Shown here in pieces: positions 27,979-36,145 of a stretch of 64,000 nt of DNA. The DNA lies in assembly GCA_963846585.1 (NCBI GenBank), contig CAWJWO010000002.1:248001-312000 (forward strand), read 5' to 3'. Within the stretch, counting starts at the first letter, position 1. Every line of letters begins with the position of its first letter. The notes beneath the pieces are model-generated. The model worked only from the letters and a program-made list of their open reading frames with translations, did no database searches and was not told the DNA's origin. Origin of the DNA: JAAUTT01 sp963846585 (GTDB taxonomy: Bacteria > Bacteroidota > Bacteroidia > Bacteroidales > JAAUTT01). A program made the position numbers and the translations under genes.

Positions 27979-29586
27979 ATGGAAACTATAAAATCAAACA
28001 TAAATACTAAATCCAAAGATTATAATAACAATGTAACTGAATATAAAAAACTCCTTTCTGATTATTATCAGCTTTTGAAAGAAATTCAATCTGGCGGTGA
28101 TAATCAGGCGATAGAAAAGCATAAATCGAGAAATAAATTATTAGCCAGGGAACGTATTAATTTATTGGTAGATAATAACACCCCATTCCTGGAACTTTCA
28201 TGTTTTGCTTCATTTGGACAATATAACGGAAAATTCCCTTCAGCCGGGATAATAACTGGCATAGGACTGATACATGGCCGCGAAACAATTATAGTGGCCA
28301 ACGATTCCACCGTTAAAGGAGGAACATATATTAAGGAGACTATTCGAAAACATATACGCGCCCAGGAAATTGCACTTGAGAATAAGCTTCCTTGTATATA
28401 CCTGGTTGATTCAGGCGGTATATTCCTTCCTGAACAGGCAAAAGTGTTTCCGGACAGGTTCGATTTCGGGAGGATATTCTATAATCAGGCACATTTATCT
28501 GCTGAGGGTATTCCCCAGATTTCAATAGTCATGGGCTCCTGTACCGCCGGTGGTGCATATATACCTGCAATGAGCGACGAAACTATTATAGTACGCGGTC
28601 AGGGAACTATTTTTTTAGGGGGGCCTCCGCTGGTAAAAGCCGCTACAGGTGAAATTGTTACAGCCGAAGAACTGGGAGGAGCCGAAATACATACCTTTTT
28701 TTCAGGAGTTGCTGATCATATGGCAGACAATGATCAGCATGCCATTGAAATTTGCCGTAATATTTTTGAGACATTGCCAAAACCGGAAAAGTTTAACATA
28801 GACAGAACAAATTACGAAGAACCGGCTTTCCCATCTGAAGAATTATATGGTATTGTAAATGTGGATTTACGCAAACCTGTGGATCCGAGAGAAATTATAG
28901 CAAGAATTGTAGATGGCAGCAAATTCGCAGAGTTTAAGAGTCTTTATGGAACAACCTTAGTGACCGGTTTCGCAAGAATCATGGGATATCCTGTAGGCAT
29001 TGTTGCAAATAACGGGGTTCTGTTCTCAGAATCATCCCTTAAAGGTGCACACTTTGTTGAACTTTGTAATTTCCGAAAAATTCCAATTGTATTTTTACAA
29101 AATATAACGGGGTTTATAGTTGGCAAACAATATGAAAAAGCTGGCATAGCTCGCGACGGGGCTAAATTTGTACATGCAGTGGCCACTGCAACGGTACCTA
29201 AGTTTACTATTATTTGCGGAGGTTCTTTTGGTGCGGGGAATTATGCAATGTCCGGCAGAGCGTACGATCCTGCATTCCTGTTTATGTGGCCAAATGCAAA
29301 GATTTCGGTAATGGGTGGCGAGCAGGCAGCTAATGTACTTGTTACAGTAAAGGAGGATCAGTCAAAATCCTCAGGGAAAGCACACAATAAAGATGAGTTA
29401 TTAAAATTACATAAAAAAATTATGTCCGGATATAATGAAGAAAGTTCAGCATATTACAGTTCTTCAAGATTATGGGACGATGGTATAATTGATCCTGCTG
29501 AAACCCGTAAAATATTGGCCCTGTGTATAGAAATAACACTAAACCGTAAGTTCCCCGCTCCAAAAAGTGGAGTGTACAGAATGTAA
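27979..29586 (+). CDS. mccB: Methylcrotonyl-CoA carboxylase, carboxyltransferase (beta) subunit
   Basis: Transfers CO2 from carboxybiotin to 3-methylcrotonyl-CoA in leucine degradation. The crotonase-like carboxyltransferase halves show YLVDSGGIFLPEQ (N-half) and the CoA-binding GSCTAGGAYIPAMSDE. GTIFLGGPPLVKAATGEIV then LGGAEIH is the pattern of methylcrotonyl- rather than propionyl- or acetyl-CoA carboxylases. The C-half has FGAGNYAMSGRAYDPAFLFMWPNAKISVMGGEQAA split by short spacers. At 535 residues it is of normal length. It begins a plus-strand set with the hydratase and the alpha subunit, separated from the next gene by 346 bases of tandem repeats. Confidence 0.93.
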   Translation: METIKSNINTKSKDYNNNVTEYKKLLSDYYQLLKEIQSGGDNQAIEKHKSRNKLLARERINLLVDNNTPFLELSCFASFGQYNGKFPSAGIITGIGLIHGRETIIVANDSTVKGGTYIKETIRKHIRAQEIALENKLPCIYLVDSGGIFLPEQAKVFPDRFDFGRIFYNQAHLSAEGIPQISIVMGSCTAGGAYIPAMSDETIIVRGQGTIFLGGPPLVKAATGEIVTAEELGGAEIHTFFSGVADHMADNDQHAIEICRNIFETLPKPEKFNIDRTNYEEPAFPSEELYGIVNVDLRKPVDPREIIARIVDGSKFAEFKSLYGTTLVTGFARIMGYPVGIVANNGVLFSESSLKGAHFVELCNFRKIPIVFLQNITGFIVGKQYEKAGIARDGAKFVHAVATATVPKFTIICGGSFGAGNYAMSGRAYDPAFLFMWPNAKISVMGGEQAANVLVTVKEDQSKSSGKAHNKDELLKLHKKIMSGYNEESSAYYSSSRLWDDGIIDPAETRKILALCIEITLNRKFPAPKSGVYRM

Positions 29587-29627
29587 AAGGAAAGTAGGCA
29601 GAGAATGGAAGAAGGCAGAAGCAGTGG

Positions 29628-29932
29628 GACATGAAAAGACATGAAAAGACGTGAGACGTGAGACGTGAAAAGAAGACAGAAGGCAGAAGACAGAAAAAAG
29701 ATAAAAGATTTAAGGAAAAAGATTTGAGATTTTAGAATCTAGATTTTAGAATTGAGATTTATAAATATCAATCTGGTAAAATATATTAAATCTTAAATCA
29801 CCAATCGCAAATCTGGAATCTTAAATCAAAGAGTCTTGGCTCATGGTTCTTGGCTCTTGGCTCTGTTTTTACAACCAACAACTAAGCACTAAGCACTAAG
29901 CACTAAGCACTAAGCACTAAGCACTATATAAA
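29628..29932. repeat. Dense intergenic short tandem repeats
   Basis: This 346-base gap between mccB and the hydratase gene contains, in order, GACATGAAAA and GACGTGA units, AGACAGA/AGGCAGA, TTTAGAA/AATCTTAA, TTCTTGGCTC/TTGGCTC, and six units of GCACTAA (7 bases) right up to the start codon. No gene is seen. Confidence 0.9.
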
Positions 29933-30718
29933 ATGGACACATTCGAAACAATCAAAGTTGAATTAAACGAAAAAGTCGCTACCATTTACCTAAACAGGCC
30001 TGAAATACATAATGCATTTAATCATAAAATGGTACTTGAGATAATTTCTGCACTAAAGTCTGTTGCAGATAATCAAAAACTAAGAGTTTTGGTAATTCGT
30101 GGCAATGGAAAATCTTTTTGTTCCGGGGCTGACTTAAACTGGATGAAGGAAGTTGTTGAATTCGATTTTGAAAAAAATTACAATGAAAGTCTGTTATTAG
30201 CTAATTGTTTCCAAACGATTTATCATTTCCCTGTACCGGTAATTTCTTTTGGACATGGCTCAGTAATTGGTGGCGGTAATGGATTTCTGGCTACCTCAGA
30301 CTTTGCAATATGTACTAAAAATACTCATTTTGCATTTACTGAAGTAAATATCGGGTTGGTGCCGGCTGTAATTTCCTATTTTATTATCAGGCGTATGGGA
30401 ATAAATAAAACTAAAGAATTAATGCTCTCCGGACAACAATTCAATGGAATTGAAGCTGAACATTGGGGGCTTGTAAATTATGCGATTGACGAGTCTGATA
30501 CTGAGAATTTTATAAAATCCACTATCCAAAGATTAATTGAAAAAAGTCCACAGGCGTTAAAAAGAACAAAAAATTTACTTAATAACAATGATTTATTATT
30601 CGATGAAAATGCATTTTTAAAAGAATCGGCAATTATAATTTCTCAGGCACGTGTTTCAAAGGATGGGCAGGAAGGAATGCGATCATTTTTAGAAAAAAGA
30701 CGGCCGGTATGGGATTAG
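29933..30718 (+). CDS. liuC: Enoyl-CoA hydratase/isomerase family, probable 3-methylglutaconyl-CoA hydratase
   Basis: Likely hydrates 3-methylglutaconyl-CoA, the product of the carboxylase encoded on both sides, to HMG-CoA. The crotonase oxyanion motif is GSVIGGGNGFLATSDFAI. The active-site region FTEVNIGLVPAVISYFIIRRMG, with Glu in FTEV, has the IGLxPAVIS pattern that I associate with LiuC-type hydratases. The 261 residues are typical. Position between the two carboxylase subunits supports the role; the family is broad, so a general enoyl-CoA hydratase cannot be excluded from sequence alone. Confidence 0.85.
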   Translation: MDTFETIKVELNEKVATIYLNRPEIHNAFNHKMVLEIISALKSVADNQKLRVLVIRGNGKSFCSGADLNWMKEVVEFDFEKNYNESLLLANCFQTIYHFPVPVISFGHGSVIGGGNGFLATSDFAICTKNTHFAFTEVNIGLVPAVISYFIIRRMGINKTKELMLSGQQFNGIEAEHWGLVNYAIDESDTENFIKSTIQRLIEKSPQALKRTKNLLNNNDLLFDENAFLKESAIIISQARVSKDGQEGMRSFLEKRRPVWD

Positions 30719-30770
30719 AATGAACTAATCAGGCAAAGTCTTGTTCAGATGATGCCTATAGTATCCCAAA

Positions 30771-32765
30771 ATGTTAAATTTTAGTAAAATATTAATAGCA
30801 AACCGGGGAGAAATTGCACGGAGAATAATTCGTACAGCCCGCGAAATGGACTACAAATGTGCAGTTATTTATTCTTCCGGGGAAATAAATGCTGATTTTG
30901 TATCCGAAGCTGATGAAGCATACGATTTAGGTAATGGCAACATTCATGAAACTTACCTCAATATAACAAAAATAATTGACATTGCCCTCAGAAACGGGAT
31001 TCAGGCAATTCATCCCGGTTATGGCTTTTTATCTGAAAATTATAAGTTTGCAAAAGCTTGCGAAGAAAATAACATTGTATTTATTGGGCCAACAAGTGAA
31101 AATATAAAATTGATGAGCCAAAAAACTGCAGCCCGTGAATTTGTAAAATCACTGGGAATTCCACTTTTGGAGTCAGTTCAGGGAAACAGTCCGGAAGAAT
31201 TATTGAAAAAGTCAGGGAAACTTAAATATCCTGTTATAGTAAAGGCAGATACCGGTGGTGGTGGCAAAGGCATGCAAATAGTTAAAAAACCTGAAGAACT
31301 ATCAAAAATACTTGAAATTTCCCAACGGGAAGCTTTGGCATATTTTGGTGATTCAAATGTTTATCTGGAAGAATATCTTGAATATCCCCGACACATAGAA
31401 GTTCAGATATTAGGTGATTGTTATGGCAATATTATTCATCTTTACGAAAGGGAATGTACAATTCAAAGGAGACACCAAAAAATTATTGAAGAAGCTCCTT
31501 CTCTTTGCCTGTCAGATAATTTAAGAAATAAACTGTTGGAGGCATCCTTGACTATTGCCCGGAAAATGAAGTATTTGAATGCCGGAACAATTGAGTTTTT
31601 GGTTGATGAAAATCAGAATTTCTATTTCCTCGAAATGAATACCAGAATTCAGGTCGAACATCCGGTTACTGAAAAAATTACGGGAATAGACCTGGTCAGG
31701 GAACAACTGAATATTGCTTCCGGAAACCGGCTTAATTTTAAACAGGAAGATATTTCGGTCAATGGCCATGCTATAGAAAGCCGTATATATGCTGAAAACC
31801 CTTTTAATGAATTTTTGCCTTCAGTGGGATCAGTAATAAAATATCAGGAACCAACAGGCAGGTCTGTAAGAATTGATTCTGCATTATCAGGCCCTGCCCT
31901 GATATCTTCGGATTTTGACCCAATGATTGCCAAGGTAATCTCAGGTGATTTGAACAGGGAAAGCGCCAGGCTTAACCTTATCAGGTTTCTGCAGCAATAT
32001 ATTATACATGGAATTGATACAAATATTCCATATCTGATTGAGATTTTAAATAATCCAGGATTTATACAAAACTCATATTCAACATCATTTTGTAAAGATT
32101 CCAAAAATATGCTTCAGGCTTCGTATATTAAAAAAATGCATGGATTATCTATAGAACTTATAACTGCCGCTTTCCTGATTTTTACTTTCCCGTTTTTAAT
32201 AAATCATGTCAATACAAATGATAACAGGGTATGGAAAAGTTTAGGATATTGGAGAAATATAATGGTTACAGAAATAAATATATTGGATGTCAATTATAAC
32301 ATAACATTTAAAAAGCAAGGCACAGATAACTTTACATTTTGTATTAATGAAAAAGTCCCGTTACTGGTGAAAGGCCGGGAAAAGAACGGAAGGGTAGATT
32401 TTTTATTCTCCGGTCAAAGACATGTAGCTTTTATTTCATCTTTAAGTGATATTTATTATTTATCTATTAATGGAAATACATATACAATCCGGCGTAATGA
32501 TATCACAAAAACAAAATTTGTAAAAGAAAGCGGCCTGAATTCATTTAACCAACAAAACAAGATATTGGCCACCATAAATGGCAAGATTATAAAAATGAAT
32601 GTAAAAATGAATGAAAAAGTAAACAAAGGAGATATATTAATGGTTGTTGAATCAATGAAAATGGAAAACTACATTCTTGCTCCTAAAGGGGGAAAAATCA
32701 CTAATATTTGTGTTAACACAGGTGACCTGGTAAAAGGCAGGGATGTGTTGGCCATTTTAACGTAA
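30771..32765 (+). CDS. mccA: Methylcrotonyl-CoA carboxylase, biotin carboxylase/carrier (alpha) subunit
   Basis: Carboxylates biotin with ATP and bicarbonate and carries it to the beta subunit. The biotin carboxylase domain covers about 1-445, with the ATP-grasp loop GGGGKGMQIV, EKYLxxPRHIEVQ-like EEYLEYPRHIEVQ and the active-site RIQVEHPVTE. A linker domain follows, then a biotinyl domain with VVESMKMEN, where K630 is the biotin attachment site, 35 residues from the end. The 664 residues are normal for a fused alpha subunit. It follows the hydratase gene by 52 bases. Confidence 0.94.
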   Translation: MLNFSKILIANRGEIARRIIRTAREMDYKCAVIYSSGEINADFVSEADEAYDLGNGNIHETYLNITKIIDIALRNGIQAIHPGYGFLSENYKFAKACEENNIVFIGPTSENIKLMSQKTAAREFVKSLGIPLLESVQGNSPEELLKKSGKLKYPVIVKADTGGGGKGMQIVKKPEELSKILEISQREALAYFGDSNVYLEEYLEYPRHIEVQILGDCYGNIIHLYERECTIQRRHQKIIEEAPSLCLSDNLRNKLLEASLTIARKMKYLNAGTIEFLVDENQNFYFLEMNTRIQVEHPVTEKITGIDLVREQLNIASGNRLNFKQEDISVNGHAIESRIYAENPFNEFLPSVGSVIKYQEPTGRSVRIDSALSGPALISSDFDPMIAKVISGDLNRESARLNLIRFLQQYIIHGIDTNIPYLIEILNNPGFIQNSYSTSFCKDSKNMLQASYIKKMHGLSIELITAAFLIFTFPFLINHVNTNDNRVWKSLGYWRNIMVTEINILDVNYNITFKKQGTDNFTFCINEKVPLLVKGREKNGRVDFLFSGQRHVAFISSLSDIYYLSINGNTYTIRRNDITKTKFVKESGLNSFNQQNKILATINGKIIKMNVKMNEKVNKGDILMVVESMKMENYILAPKGGKITNICVNTGDLVKGRDVLAILT

Positions 32766-32950
32766 AAAAGTGCTTAGTGCTTAGTGCAAAGTGCATAGTA
32801 CAGCAATATGCCGGCATTAAAAGCCTTCAAAAAATAACGTGCTAAAATAGTGAATTTAATATTATAAAAACAAGTCACATAAGAAGATTATACAACATTA
32901 CAACATTACAACATTACAACATTACAACATTTACAACTTTACAACATTAA
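32766..32950. repeat. Intergenic short tandem repeats
   Basis: GTGCTTA/GTGCATA units (7 bases) follow mccA, then unrelated sequence, then ACAACATT units (8 bases, about six copies) before the acyl-CoA dehydrogenase gene. Confidence 0.85.
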
Positions 32951-32990
32951 AATTTTTATAATATAATATATATTAATACACCCCTTATAT

Positions 32991-34136
32991 ATGGATATTT
33001 ATTCAAATGGTGCTCATGAGACGTTAAGACAAAAAGTTAAAAATTTTGCTGAAAATGAAGTTCGGCCCAAGGCACGTGAACTGGATGAAAAAGAACAATT
33101 TTCTCCTGAATTGAGCCTTAGAATGGGTGAACTGGGGTTATTCGGGCTTACAATTCCAAAAAAATACGGGGGACAGGGATATGATTATCTTTCATTAATT
33201 ATAGCTGTGGAAGAACTTGCCAGGGTGGATAGCTCCCAGGCAGCCATTTTAGCCTCACATAATTCGCTTGGTATTGGTCCAATATATAATTACGGAACTG
33301 AGGAACAACGCAAAAAGTATTTACCACAACTTTGTAATGGAAAAGCACTTTGGGCCTTTGGACTTACTGAAAACAATGCCGGATCAGATTCCCGCAGTAC
33401 CGAATCCATCGCCTTATTAGATAACGATCATTGGATTATAAACGGAACAAAGATTTTTATTTCCAACGCTTCTGCACCAATTTCGGCTGGCGTTACTATC
33501 CAGGTAATTACTGGCCAAAACGATGGGCAAAAAGAGCTTTCCACAATTATTGTTGAACAGGGAACAAAGGGATATCGTGCCGAAAAAATTCATGGAAAAA
33601 TGATGTGGCGCGCCATCGATACTGCACGTTTGTATTTCGATAATGTAATTGTTCCTAAAGATAATTTATTGGGAGGATTAGGCAAAGGATCGGGGATTAT
33701 GCTTGAAACTTTAGATTCAGGCAGATTATCAATAGCAGCTATGGGACTCGGTTTAGCAACCGGAGCCTTCGAAATGGCTATGAATTATTCACATAAACGA
33801 TGGCAATTTGGAAAACCTATTGCCAAATTTCAATCTATTGGCTTCAAATTAGCAGATATGGCTACCAAAATAGAACTGGCAAGAAATATACTTTATAAAG
33901 CATGCTGGCTTAAAGATTCTAACCAACCTTTTGCAAAAGAAGCTGCCATGGCAAAACTATATTGTTCCGAAATTGCAAAAGAAATTGCTGATGAATCACT
34001 TCAAATACATGGAGCCTATGGACTAATGCGCGAATACGATATTGAACGGTTTTACCGCGATCAAAGATTATTGCAAATTGGTGAAGGTACTTCAGAAATA
34101 CTGAGAATAGTTATATCAAAACATCTTGGAATATAG
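32991..34136 (+). CDS. Acyl-CoA dehydrogenase (short/branched-chain type) linked to leucine degradation
   Basis: A FAD enzyme that forms the alpha-beta double bond of acyl-CoAs. The family signature FGLTENNAGSDSR lies near residues 122-134, and the C-terminal flavin/substrate motif GEGTSEILRIVI near 364-375. Context suggests isovaleryl-CoA oxidation. However, Glu365 in GEGT occupies the catalytic position of short- and medium-chain enzymes, whereas classic isovaleryl-CoA dehydrogenases have Ala or Gly there and use a different glutamate. It may be an isovaleryl-acting variant or a butyryl/2-methylacyl enzyme. Length 381 is normal. Confidence 0.85.
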   Translation: MDIYSNGAHETLRQKVKNFAENEVRPKARELDEKEQFSPELSLRMGELGLFGLTIPKKYGGQGYDYLSLIIAVEELARVDSSQAAILASHNSLGIGPIYNYGTEEQRKKYLPQLCNGKALWAFGLTENNAGSDSRSTESIALLDNDHWIINGTKIFISNASAPISAGVTIQVITGQNDGQKELSTIIVEQGTKGYRAEKIHGKMMWRAIDTARLYFDNVIVPKDNLLGGLGKGSGIMLETLDSGRLSIAAMGLGLATGAFEMAMNYSHKRWQFGKPIAKFQSIGFKLADMATKIELARNILYKACWLKDSNQPFAKEAAMAKLYCSEIAKEIADESLQIHGAYGLMREYDIERFYRDQRLLQIGEGTSEILRIVISKHLGI

Positions 34137-34140
34137 AATT

Positions 34141-34172
34141 TAGTGCATAGTGCTTAGTGCATAGTGCTTAGG
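34141..34172. repeat. Short tandem repeats after the acyl-CoA dehydrogenase gene
   Basis: Four units of the 7-base AGTGCATA/AGTGCTTA family lie a few bases after the stop codon. The remainder of the 34137-34439 gap holds the left arm of the inverted-repeat element and no gene. Confidence 0.8.
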
Positions 34173-34257
34173 AGTAAGAGATTAGTATATTTATAAATTT
34201 TAAAACATTTTAATAGACTTGTAACTTGAAACCAGTAACTATTTACATACTACTTAC

Positions 34258-34271
34258 TAATGCGAATTAAG
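34258..34271. repeat. Outer 14-bp inverted repeat, left arm
   Basis: TAATGCGAATTAAG is a perfect inverted match of 35095-35108, lying 60 bases outside the inner inverted repeat of the GIY-YIG unit. Confidence 0.6.
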
Positions 34272-34331
34272 AGTTAAAATATTTATACTTATTATCTAAT
34301 AATTAGCAGAATATCATTTACATTAGCCAAC

Positions 34332-34370
34332 TTTAACCCCAACCCCTTAAAAAGCATAGCCGTCAGGTTA
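34332..34370. repeat. Inverted repeat, left arm
   Basis: 39 bases matching the reverse complement of 35002-35042 with one single-base indel (AAAAAGCATAG here, AAAAAGGCATAG in the partner). Confidence 0.9.
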
Positions 34371-34439
34371 TGTCTATATAGAGCAGAATGATAGATATTT
34401 AGTGTAAATGTAATAAAATATTAGTGTAATTAAGAGCGT

Positions 34440-34928
34440 ATGTCAACGACTGGATTTGTATATATTATGACCAATAAGAACAAAACAACTTTATATATTG
34501 GGGTTACAAACAATTTATGCAGAAGAATACATGAGCATAAAAATCATTTGATAAATGACACTTTTACAGATAAGTACAATATTGAATACTGTATTTATTA
34601 CGAAGAATTTCAATATTTTGATTTGGCAATACAAAGAGAAAAAGAATTAAAAAAGTGGAACCGTCAAAAGTTTATTTCGAGTGACGCGAGAAAACTCAAG
34701 ATTAACAAAAAGAACCCCGAATGGAAAGTGCTGGTAACAGAGCGTGGCTTTGTTCGGAATAATAAATCATTTTCTCAACATGTTTCGGACATAGTCAATG
34801 AATTACAACCAATTAAAGAGATTCCTCCCTGCGGTCGGAATGACGACCAGCAGAATTGTGGCGTTGCTGGAGGTGAAGAGAGTGCGGCAAAGCCGCACTC
34901 TCTTCACCTCCAGCTCTCTGACCAATAA
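34440..34928 (+). CDS. GIY-YIG nuclease-domain protein
   Basis: Residues 5-95 form a single GIY-YIG endonuclease domain: GFVYIMTN and TLYIGVTNNLCRRIHEHK supply the GIY/YIG pair and Arg28/29, and AIQREKELKKWNRQKF holds the catalytic Glu and the family tail motif. The domain usually ends around residue 95 (NPEW). Residues from about 120 to 162 are simply the translation of REP-like palindromic DNA and are probably not a folded domain. The gene is alone inside an inverted-repeat unit. By analogy with REP-associated RAYT transposases I suggest that it acts on the adjacent palindromes; this is untested. Confidence 0.85.
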   Translation: MSTTGFVYIMTNKNKTTLYIGVTNNLCRRIHEHKNHLINDTFTDKYNIEYCIYYEEFQYFDLAIQREKELKKWNRQKFISSDARKLKINKKNPEWKVLVTERGFVRNNKSFSQHVSDIVNELQPIKEIPPCGRNDDQQNCGVAGGEESAAKPHSLHLQLSDQ

Positions 34929-34960
34929 CGACAGTCATTTCGAGCGAAGCGAGAAATCTC
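34818..34960. repeat. REP-like palindrome cluster with a 23-bp perfect hairpin
   Basis: Two REP-like half-sites face each other: GAGATTCCTCCC... at 34818-34844 and GTCATTTCGAGCGAAG... at 34934-34960. They share inverted ends GAGATT/AATCTC and GGAATGAC/GTCATTTC. Between them 34866-34888 and 34892-34914 form a perfect 23-bp hairpin with a three-base loop. The left half and the hairpin lie inside the end of the GIY-YIG reading frame. Confidence 0.85.
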
Positions 34961-35001
34961 AAATAAAGTATTATAATTGTATATAAGCATTTTACAAGCG
35001 T

Positions 35002-35042
35002 TAACCTGACGGCTATGCCTTTTTAAGGGGTTGGGGTTAAAA
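35002..35042. repeat. Inverted repeat, right arm
   Basis: Partner of 34332-34370; one extra G relative to the left arm. Confidence 0.9.
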
Positions 35043-35094
35043 AATACTAAAATGAATAAATATTGTCTTGAATAATTATAACAATAATTAAATC

Positions 35095-35108
35095 CTTAAT
35101 TCGCATTA
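35095..35108. repeat. Outer 14-bp inverted repeat, right arm
   Basis: CTTAATTCGCATTA pairs perfectly with 34258-34271. It runs into ACTTACG heptamer repeats at 35102-35128, just before the next start codon. Confidence 0.6.
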
Positions 35109-35133
35109 CGACTTACGACTTACGACTAAATTT

Positions 35134-36126
35134 ATGAATGATAGAAAAAAGGACCATATTGAACTGGCTTTGCAAGCTCAAACCTGCAAAAATGAATTAG
35201 ATATCAGGTTTGACTATGAACCATTATTGGCTGCTCATCCTAAAGGTGGGTTACCTTCATTTAATTTTCTTGGAAAAACTTTCCGTGCTCCTTTATGGGT
35301 ATCCAGCATGACAGGTGGAACGAAAACAGCTGCTAATATTAACAGAAACCTCGCCATGTCATGTAAAGAATTCGGTTTCGGGATGGGTCTGGGTTCCTGT
35401 CGTGTACTTATTGACAATGATGATTATTTTGGAGATTTTAACGTTCGTGATATTATTGGCGATGATTTGCCTTTGTTTGCCAACCTGGGAATTTGCCAGG
35501 TTGAACAACTTATTGAGAACGGAAAAACAGAAAAAATCATAAGATTGCGTGAAAAGCTGCGGGCAGACGGGTTAATAATACATGTTAATCCATTGCAGGA
35601 ATGGTATCAAAAAGAAGGAGATAAATTAAAATATCCTCCAATTGAGACAATTAAAAAATTGATTGACAAAACAGATATGCCTCTGATTGTTAAAGAAGTA
35701 GGTCAAGGTATAGGCCCGGCAAGCCTCAGTGCTTTATTTAAATTGCCACTTGCAGCAATTGAATTTGCCGCATTTGGAGGAACTAATTTCTCGAAACTTG
35801 AACTTATGCGTAATTCTTCGCAATTGAATGAAATTTTTGAACCTCTTACGAAAGTTGGAATGGATGCATTTCAAATGCTTGAAATTGTCAATAATATTGT
35901 CAATACAGAAAAAAATCCCGGGTGTAATCAAATTATTATTAGTGGCGGGATTAACTCATTTTTAGACGGGTATTACCTGGTACAAAAGTCACTTTTACAG
36001 GCTGTTTATGGACAGGCATCTTCAATGCTAAAATATGCTAAGGAAGATTATGTACAATTGCAATCTTATATTTCTCAACAAATCAAAGGGCTGGAGATAG
36101 CTTATGCCTTTTTACGAATAAAGTAA
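35134..36126 (+). CDS. fni: Type 2 isopentenyl-diphosphate isomerase (FMN-dependent)
   Basis: Interconverts IPP and DMAPP with FMN and NADPH. Type 2 signatures are present: RKKDHIELAL at the N-terminus, WVSSMTGGT (near 52-60), GMGLGSCRVL, ANLGICQ, IIHVNPLQEW and IVKEVGQGIG, then the C-terminal FAAFGGTNFSKLE. The 330 residues are normal. It opens the mevalonate gene set and is separated from the HMG-CoA reductase gene by 19 bases. The type 2 enzyme is the usual partner of bacterial mevalonate pathways. Confidence 0.95.
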   Translation: MNDRKKDHIELALQAQTCKNELDIRFDYEPLLAAHPKGGLPSFNFLGKTFRAPLWVSSMTGGTKTAANINRNLAMSCKEFGFGMGLGSCRVLIDNDDYFGDFNVRDIIGDDLPLFANLGICQVEQLIENGKTEKIIRLREKLRADGLIIHVNPLQEWYQKEGDKLKYPPIETIKKLIDKTDMPLIVKEVGQGIGPASLSALFKLPLAAIEFAAFGGTNFSKLELMRNSSQLNEIFEPLTKVGMDAFQMLEIVNNIVNTEKNPGCNQIIISGGINSFLDGYYLVQKSLLQAVYGQASSMLKYAKEDYVQLQSYISQQIKGLEIAYAFLRIK

Positions 36127-36145
36127 TTGAATTAAATTCATTTAC

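Larger units (their letters stand above)
34332..35042. mobile_element. Putative GIY-YIG mobile unit bounded by long inverted repeats
   Basis: Two inverted arms, 34332-34370 and 35002-35042, match over 39 bases with a single inserted G in the right arm. They read from the outside TTTAACCCCAACCCC...AGCCGTCAGGTTA. Between them is one gene for a GIY-YIG nuclease plus a REP-like palindrome cluster. The unit interrupts the space between the leucine-degradation and mevalonate genes. No target-site duplication is visible, and no known transposase is encoded, so mobility is inference. Confidence 0.6.

Noticed and set aside
27979..29586. Propionyl-CoA or acetyl-CoA carboxylase beta subunit
   Set aside because: The GGPPLVKAATGE and LGGAEIH pattern and the neighbouring hydratase favour methylcrotonyl-CoA carboxylase.
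29877..29932. Regular repeats resembling a CRISPR array
   Set aside because: The units are 7-9 bases in direct tandem with no spacers and there are no cas genes; they belong to the short tandem repeats.
34798..34986. A second small gene overlapping the end of the GIY-YIG gene
   Set aside because: It is the other reading frame of the REP-like palindromes and has no recognisable protein features.
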